Source: an uncultured Blautia sp. (GTDB lineage: Bacteria; Bacillota; Clostridia; Lachnospirales; Lachnospiraceae). From it: a DNA stretch of 10,929 nt. Under the pieces are notes generated by a model. The model made no database searches and was not told the DNA's origin. It saw only the letters and a list, made by a program, of their open reading frames with translations. The stretch covers positions 1 through 10,929 of the forward strand of contig UQJE01000079.1 in assembly GCA_900541345.1 (NCBI GenBank), given 5' to 3'. Below are positions 6,460 through 10,929 of the stretch, one piece after another. The stretch's first letter is position 1, and each line of letters opens with the position of its first letter. The translations under genes and the position numbers were made by a program.

Positions 6460-8720
6460 ACGCGTCCTTTCTCCCCGACTGCGCTCTCTTCTTCCTGACT
6501 TAACTCCCGTATCCTCACATCAAGGGAGCTGTATCTTCTCTGTTGTTTTTCATTGCGTATCATTTCTCCAAATGTCTCCTCACTTCCCACAATTGTCACA
6601 CATTTACGTGCCCTTGTCACTGCGGTATAAAGAAGATTTCTGTTTAAAAGCATCTGGGGACCGGAAAGAAGTGGAATCACTACTGCCGGATACTCCGAAC
6701 CCTGAGATTTATGAATGGTAATCGCATAGGCAAGTTCCAGCTCTTCCATTTGTTTAAAAGAATATTCCGCACATCTTCCATCTTCAAATTCCACTGTAGC
6801 CGTCTCTGCAAATTCGTTGATTTCTGTAAGAATCCCTGTATCTCCGTTAAACACCCCAACCCCTTTTTCCACAGGAATGCCGTATTTTCCACGCACTTCC
6901 CACTCAAGCTGGTAATTATTTTTCACCTGCATCACCTTATCTCCCTGTCGGAAAAGCTGTCCTCCCAGTTCTCTCTCCTTTTTTCCGTTTTCCGGAGGAT
7001 TTAAGTACCGCTGCAGAATCTGATTCAGCCGCTCCACTCCCAGAAGTCCTTTCCTCATAGGCGTAAGAACCTGAATATCAAAAGGCTTTGCCTGTACATA
7101 GCGGGGCATTTTTTCCTGAATGAGAGCAATCACAACGCGGATAATAATATCTGCGTCATACCGCTTTAAGAAAAAGAAGTCCCGGCTCTTATTATCAGGA
7201 ATTACCTGTTCTCCTCTGTTGATTTTATGGGCATTTACGACAATATCACTCTCCGATGCCTGACGGAAAATCTTTTTAAGTTCCACAACAGGGAAGCTTT
7301 CACTTCGAATAATATCCCGAAGTACGTTTCCCGGTCCTACACTGGGAAGCTGATTTTCATCTCCTACAAGAACCAGTCTTGTCCCTGCGGTGACTGCAAG
7401 AAGAAGAGAGTGCATAAGAAAAATATCTACCATAGACATTTCATCTATGATAATCACATCTGCCTCAAGGGGATTCTGTGCATTTCTTTCAAACTGCACT
7501 GCCTGTCCTTCTCTCTCTTCCTCCGGCATTCCGGAAAGCTCCAGAAGCCGATGAATGGTCTGTGCCTCATATCCTGTTGCTTCTGTCATTCTCTTTGCCG
7601 CTCTTCCTGTAGGCGCTGCCAGACGAAGCTCCGCACCTTCGCTTTCAAAAAAACGGATAATTGCATTGATTGTTGTTGTTTTTCCAGTTCCCGGCCCTCC
7701 TGTCAAAACAAAAAGACCGTTGGACGCAGCTTCCCGCACCGCTGTTTTCTGCATTTCATCGAGAACGGTATCCGTTTCTTTTTCAATCTGGGCAATTCTC
7801 TTTTCTGTGCTTTTTTCATCTTCCGGACAGGCAACATTCAGTTCACACAGCATTCTCGCTGTATTCAGCTCCAGATAATAATGCTGGCTCGGATACACAA
7901 TAGTTTCTTTTTCTCTTTCTTTTACAACAACCTTTCTGTCGATCGCCATATCCATAAGATGCTTTTCCATATAGGAAATATCCACCTGAAGAAGAGATGC
8001 CGCTCTTCGGAACAATTCTTCCTTTGGAAGATAAATATGGCCTTCTCCCGATGCCTGCAATAAAACATACAACATTCCGCTTCGAATTCTGTAATCTGAA
8101 TCTGCCTGGATTCCAATCCTGCCTGCAATTTCGTCTGCAATTTTAAATCCCACTCCGCTTATATCTTCTGCCAGACGATATGGGTTCTCCTGGAGAACAT
8201 TATAGAGAGACTGCCCGTATTTCTGATAAATTTTCGCCCCAAGATTCAGGGAAATCCCATATTTCTGAAGAAAAATCATTGCTCTTCGCATATCAGCCTT
8301 CTCCGTCACCTGCGCAGCAATCTCTCTTGCCTTTTTTTCACTGATTCCTTTGATCTCTGCCAGTCTTTCCGGTTCTTCCTCCACGATCCGCAGGGTATCT
8401 TCCCCAAAACGCCTCACAATTCTCGCTGCAAGAGCGGCTCCGATTCCCTTAATGGCGCCTGAACCAAGATAGCGTTCCATTGCAAGAGAGTCCTCCGGCA
8501 TCTTTTCTGTAAAAGAGGCAATCTGAAACTGTTTTCCATATACAGGGTGGTGGATATAACTTCCCGAAGCCTCAATCGTTGCCCCCTGCGATATATCCGG
8601 AAAAGTTCCCACACAAGTAAGCTCTTCCTCCCCTGTCTGTTTCAGAACCATTACCGTATAACCGTTCTGGTCATTTCGGAAAATAATATGGTCTATGTAT
8701 CCTGTTACTGTTTCGCTCAT
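6456..8720 (-). CDS. recD2: RecD2-type ATP-dependent DNA helicase
   Basis: This is a 754-residue superfamily 1B 5'-3' DNA helicase of the RecD2/YrrC type, which works without RecB and RecC and acts in replication-fork maintenance and repair. The N-terminal part (about 1-70) is the OB-like domain, and residues 85-210 carry helix-hairpin-helix segments (GSGAIKGIGAALAARIV, LAEIKGISEKKA, ISGVGFKIADEIA). The helicase core shows Walker A GGPGTGKTTT (341-350), motif Ia AAPTGRAAKRM (368-378), Walker B IIIDEMSMVD (423-432), motif III VGDENQLPSVGPG (452-464), AYAITIHKSQGSEYP (664-678) and YTAVTRARK (698-706). All appear intact and length is normal. GGGAG lies some 8 bases before the ATG. The stop overlaps the comFC start by 4 bp. 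An intrinsic terminator ends just upstream of the ribosome binding site, so the promoter arrangement is unclear. Confidence 0.96.
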   Translation of the reverse strand: MSETVTGYIDHIIFRNDQNGYTVMVLKQTGEEELTCVGTFPDISQGATIEASGSYIHHPVYGKQFQIASFTEKMPEDSLAMERYLGSGAIKGIGAALAARIVRRFGEDTLRIVEEEPERLAEIKGISEKKAREIAAQVTEKADMRRAMIFLQKYGISLNLGAKIYQKYGQSLYNVLQENPYRLAEDISGVGFKIADEIAGRIGIQADSDYRIRSGMLYVLLQASGEGHIYLPKEELFRRAASLLQVDISYMEKHLMDMAIDRKVVVKEREKETIVYPSQHYYLELNTARMLCELNVACPEDEKSTEKRIAQIEKETDTVLDEMQKTAVREAASNGLFVLTGGPGTGKTTTINAIIRFFESEGAELRLAAPTGRAAKRMTEATGYEAQTIHRLLELSGMPEEEREGQAVQFERNAQNPLEADVIIIDEMSMVDIFLMHSLLLAVTAGTRLVLVGDENQLPSVGPGNVLRDIIRSESFPVVELKKIFRQASESDIVVNAHKINRGEQVIPDNKSRDFFFLKRYDADIIIRVVIALIQEKMPRYVQAKPFDIQVLTPMRKGLLGVERLNQILQRYLNPPENGKKERELGGQLFRQGDKVMQVKNNYQLEWEVRGKYGIPVEKGVGVFNGDTGILTEINEFAETATVEFEDGRCAEYSFKQMEELELAYAITIHKSQGSEYPAVVIPLLSGPQMLLNRNLLYTAVTRARKCVTIVGSEETFGEMIRNEKQQRRYSSLDVRIRELSQEEESAVGEKGRV

Positions 8721-8741
8721 TCTTTTGCTCCCGTGATAGAG

Positions 8742-8765
8742 AAAAGGTGCTGCGTGGCAGCACCT
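8742..8765 (-). terminator. Rho-independent terminator after mreB
   Basis: On the minus strand AGGTGCTGC-CAC-GCAGCACCT forms a perfect 9-bp GC-rich hairpin with a 3-base loop, starting 9 bases after the mreB stop. It runs directly into TTTT then CTCT. The U-tract is short but the hairpin is strong. It ends about 10 bases before the recD2 ribosome binding site and so also lies in the recD2 leader. Confidence 0.82.
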
Positions 8766-8774
8766 CTTCTGTTT

Positions 8775-9761
8775 TTACTCCATTTTTGCCATTACATCTG
8801 CGTATTTTCCTGTTCCTACAGCTGCCACCAGCATTGCATCCTGAACAGTCAGCGTATTGACACCTGTCTTCTGTTCTATCAGCGTATCCATTCCATGAAG
8901 CAGCGCGCCTCCACCTGTAAGAACGATTCCTCTGTCCACAATATCTGCTGCCAACTCCGGCGGTGTTTTCTCCAGAACTCCATGAACTGCCTCCACAATC
9001 TGTCCTGTGGCATCTTTTAAAGCCACACGGATTTCCTCTGAGGTCAGAGTCGTCATTTTCGGAAGACCGGTAATGACATTTCGCCCCTTCACTTCCATTG
9101 TTCTGGGGTCGGCCTCCTCGCAGGCTGTTCCAATCTGAATTTTAATTTTTTCAGCCGTATCTTCTCCTATAAAAAGACTGTGCTTTTCTCTCACATACCG
9201 CATGATCGCCTGATTAAAATTATCGCCCGCCACCTTCACAGATGCTGATACCACAACACCTCCAATGGATATTACAGCAACATCTGTTGTTCCTGCCCCA
9301 ATGTCCACAATCAGATTTCCAAAAGGCTTTGAAATATCTACCCCGGCACCAATAGCTGCAGCAATCGGTTCTTCTGCAAGATACACTCTTCTTGCGCCTG
9401 ACTGGTATGTGGCTTCCTCCACTGCTTTTCTCTCAATCTCTGTAATCCCACTCGGAACGCAGATACTGATGCGCGGCTTTCGAAAAGCCCTTGGTCCCAT
9501 AGCCTTTGCCACGAAAAATTTCAGCATTTTTTCCAACACATTATAGTCTGCAATCACACCCTGGCGCACAGGCCAGATCACTTCCATATTTGAATTTGCG
9601 TGAGATGCCATCTGACGCGCTTCCTCGCCAATGGCACGGATTTTCTCTGTGTTTTTATCATATACCACAACGGAAGGCTCCTGAAGAACAATTCCCTTTC
9701 CTGTGGAATAAACAAGACTGTTTCTTGTTCCTATATCAATTCCAATATCACTTGCCGGCAT
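8775..9761 (-). CDS. mreB: MreB/Mbl-family actin-like cell-shape protein
   Basis: This 328-residue bacterial actin homologue forms ATP-dependent filaments beneath the membrane and positions the cell-wall elongation machinery. The actin-fold nucleotide motifs are in order: phosphate-1 GIDIGTRNSLVY (7-18), phosphate-2 VDIGAGTTDVAV (152-163) and adenosine motif VLTGGGALLHG (280-290). ICVPSGITEIERKAVEEA (100-117) and the LAEEPIAAAIGAG block (129-140) are also typical of the family. The length is slightly below the usual 330-345, with no N-terminal amphipathic extension visible. An AGG core about 7 bases before the ATG supports the start. Its neighbours are uvrA and recD2, not mreC/mreD, so it may be a second copy of the Mbl or MreBH kind; symbol choice between these is uncertain. 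It has its own predicted promoter and terminator, so it is probably monocistronic. Confidence 0.94.
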   Translation of the reverse strand: MPASDIGIDIGTRNSLVYSTGKGIVLQEPSVVVYDKNTEKIRAIGEEARQMASHANSNMEVIWPVRQGVIADYNVLEKMLKFFVAKAMGPRAFRKPRISICVPSGITEIERKAVEEATYQSGARRVYLAEEPIAAAIGAGVDISKPFGNLIVDIGAGTTDVAVISIGGVVVSASVKVAGDNFNQAIMRYVREKHSLFIGEDTAEKIKIQIGTACEEADPRTMEVKGRNVITGLPKMTTLTSEEIRVALKDATGQIVEAVHGVLEKTPPELAADIVDRGIVLTGGGALLHGMDTLIEQKTGVNTLTVQDAMLVAAVGTGKYADVMAKME

Positions 9762-9905
9762 TTCTTTTCCTCTCTGTAACTGTGTACTCGTACAGCTATT
9801 TCTTATCTTTTATCAAGTACGTCACTTAATGATACCAGAATTCCCGGAAAATGAAAAGAGCTGCCTTCCGAATTTTATGAACTTTTCAGAGTCTCTTTCT
9901 CTCTT
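9762..9905. other. Spacer between uvrA and mreB
   Basis: These 144 bases hold no gene. They contain the predicted mreB promoter and a short palindrome (TGTAC-TC-GTACA, 9783-9794) in the mreB leader. I see no clear intrinsic terminator for uvrA: short complementary stretches such as CGGAA/TTCCG are widely spaced and lack a U-tract. Confidence 0.7.
9829..9857 (-). promoter_or_regulatory. Predicted sigma-A promoter for mreB
   Basis: On the minus strand TTTTCA (9857-9852), a 17-base spacer and TATCAT (9834-9829) are followed by a leader of about 60 bases before the mreB ATG. TG one base before the -10 box makes an extended -10 (TGGTATCAT). The layout is the same as that of the promoter predicted for the cdaA transcription unit, with an identical -35 hexamer and spacing. 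Confidence 0.6.
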
Positions 9906-10929
9906 TTATTTTGTCAGATATTTCTTTACATACTGTCCTGTGTAAGAAGACGGATTCGCTGCTACTTCTTCCGGTGTACCCTTTGCAATGACCGTGCCGC
10001 CTCTGTCGCCGCCTTCCGGACCAATATCAATAATATAATCGGCCGTCTTAATCACATCAAGATTATGCTCAATTACAACAACTGTATTTCCACCCTCGGA
10101 AAGCCGCTTTAAAATTTCAATGAGCTTATGCACATCTGCAAAATGCAGCCCTGTTGTAGGCTCGTCCAAAATATAAATGGTTTTCCCAGTACTGCGCTTG
10201 CTGAGCTCTGTTGCCAGCTTAATTCTCTGTGCCTCTCCTCCGGAAAGGGTGGTAGATGGTTGTCCAAGACGAATGTAGGAAAGTCCCACATCGTAAAGCG
10301 TCTCTATTTTTCTTCGGATAGACGGAATGTTTTCAAAGAAGGAAAGTGCCTCCTCTACCGTCATATTCAGAACATCGTAAATACTTTTATCCTTATATTT
10401 TACTTCCAGCGTTTCTCTGTTGTATCGTTTCCCTTTACACACCTCACAGGGAACGTACACATCCGGCAAAAAGTGCATTTCTATCTTTATAATACCGTCT
10501 CCGCTGCAGGCTTCACACCGTCCGCCTTTTACATTGAAACTGAAACGTCCCTTTTTATAACCTTTTGCCTTTGCATCTGCAGTTGCCGCAAAAAGATCTC
10601 GAATCTGGTCAAATACACCTGTATACGTAGCAGGATTAGAGCGTGGAGTTCTTCCAATCGGAGACTGGTCTATGTCAATTACCTTGTCAAGCTGCTCCAC
10701 TCCCACAATGTCTTTATGCTTTCCCGGAATAATTCTCGCTCTGTTTAAATCCCTTGCAAGGCGCTTATAAAGAATCTCATTGATCAGTGAACTTTTTCCT
10801 GAACCGGATACACCTGTAATGCAGGTCATTACCCCAAGGGGAATGTCTACATCAACATTTTTAAGATTATTTTCCGCCGCTCCTTTGATTTTCAGAAAAC
10901 CGGTTGGCTTTCTTCTCTCTTTTGGAACA
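9906..10929 (-). CDS. uvrA: UvrABC excinuclease subunit A, C-terminal part (N-terminus cut by window edge)
   Basis: UvrA is the damage-recognising ATPase that scans DNA and loads UvrB in nucleotide excision repair. The 340 residues present are about the last third of a protein usually near 940 residues. They hold the second ABC ATPase: Walker A GVSGSGKSS at residues 39-47 of the fragment, the C-terminal zinc module CEACSGDG (138-145) with its partner CEVCKGKR (161-168), the ABC signature LSGGEAQR (228-235) and Walker B TIYILDEPTTGLH (250-262). The frame stays open through the right edge (VPKERRKPTGFLKIKGA and onward, which is the normal UvrA sequence before this ATPase), so the Met near 10829 is internal and not a start. 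The protein ends in the typical SSYTGQYVKKYL. uvrB, if adjacent, would lie outside the window. Confidence 0.98.
   Translation of the reverse strand, partial: VPKERRKPTGFLKIKGAAENNLKNVDVDIPLGVMTCITGVSGSGKSSLINEILYKRLARDLNRARIIPGKHKDIVGVEQLDKVIDIDQSPIGRTPRSNPATYTGVFDQIRDLFAATADAKAKGYKKGRFSFNVKGGRCEACSGDGIIKIEMHFLPDVYVPCEVCKGKRYNRETLEVKYKDKSIYDVLNMTVEEALSFFENIPSIRRKIETLYDVGLSYIRLGQPSTTLSGGEAQRIKLATELSKRSTGKTIYILDEPTTGLHFADVHKLIEILKRLSEGGNTVVVIEHNLDVIKTADYIIDIGPEGGDRGGTVIAKGTPEEVAANPSSYTGQYVKKYLTK

Noticed and set aside
7227..8063. 278-codon plus-strand open frame opposite recD2
   Set aside because: It lies entirely antisense to conserved helicase motifs, is rich in Cys/Phe/His/Ser runs typical of reverse-complement translation, and matches no recognisable family.
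10827..10829. Met codon near the right edge as a possible start of a short UvrA-like protein
   Set aside because: The frame continues upstream to the edge with normal UvrA sequence, so the Met is internal to a gene cut by the window.

Overview
The window looks like ordinary chromosomal DNA from a low-to-moderate GC Firmicute, most likely a Clostridia member of the Lachnospiraceae type. This is inferred from strong GGAG-type ribosome binding sites, extended -10 promoters, TTG/ATG start choice, a cdaA-cdaR pair, HPr with both His15 and Ser46, RecD2, ComFC and UvrA with Firmicute-like sequences. I see no transposase, integrase, CRISPR array, tRNA or rRNA. All ten supported genes lie on the minus strand, so transcription runs from the right edge to the left edge.

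In order of transcription the right part carries the C-terminal third of uvrA (cut by the window edge), a 144-bp spacer with a likely promoter, a stand-alone mreB-type gene ending in an intrinsic terminator, then recD2 and comFC, which overlap by 4 bp. A perfect 13-bp inverted repeat spans the end of comFC. These genes serve nucleotide excision repair, cell shape, DNA helicase action and a competence/phosphoribosyltransferase-family protein.

The left part starts at a good extended -10 promoter and appears to be one long transcription unit: a 144-aa two-helix membrane protein, a 364-aa polytopic membrane protein (4-bp ATGA overlap), cdaA (diadenylate cyclase), cdaR (YbbR-domain regulator, 23-bp overlap), an HPr-family phosphocarrier and a secreted protein with cell-wall-binding-like repeats that runs off the left edge. 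Gaps between these genes are only 19 to 53 bp and contain no convincing terminator. The arrangement links c-di-AMP synthesis to two uncharacterised membrane proteins, an HPr protein and a surface protein. The glmM gene that commonly follows cdaA-cdaR in Firmicutes is not here.

Most of the window is conserved housekeeping content. The parts that merit a second look are the two unknown membrane proteins ahead of cdaA, the HPr/surface-protein tail of that cluster, the U-tract-less hairpin at the end of comFC, and the terminator placed immediately before the recD2 ribosome binding site. I found no strong evidence of a wholly new system.
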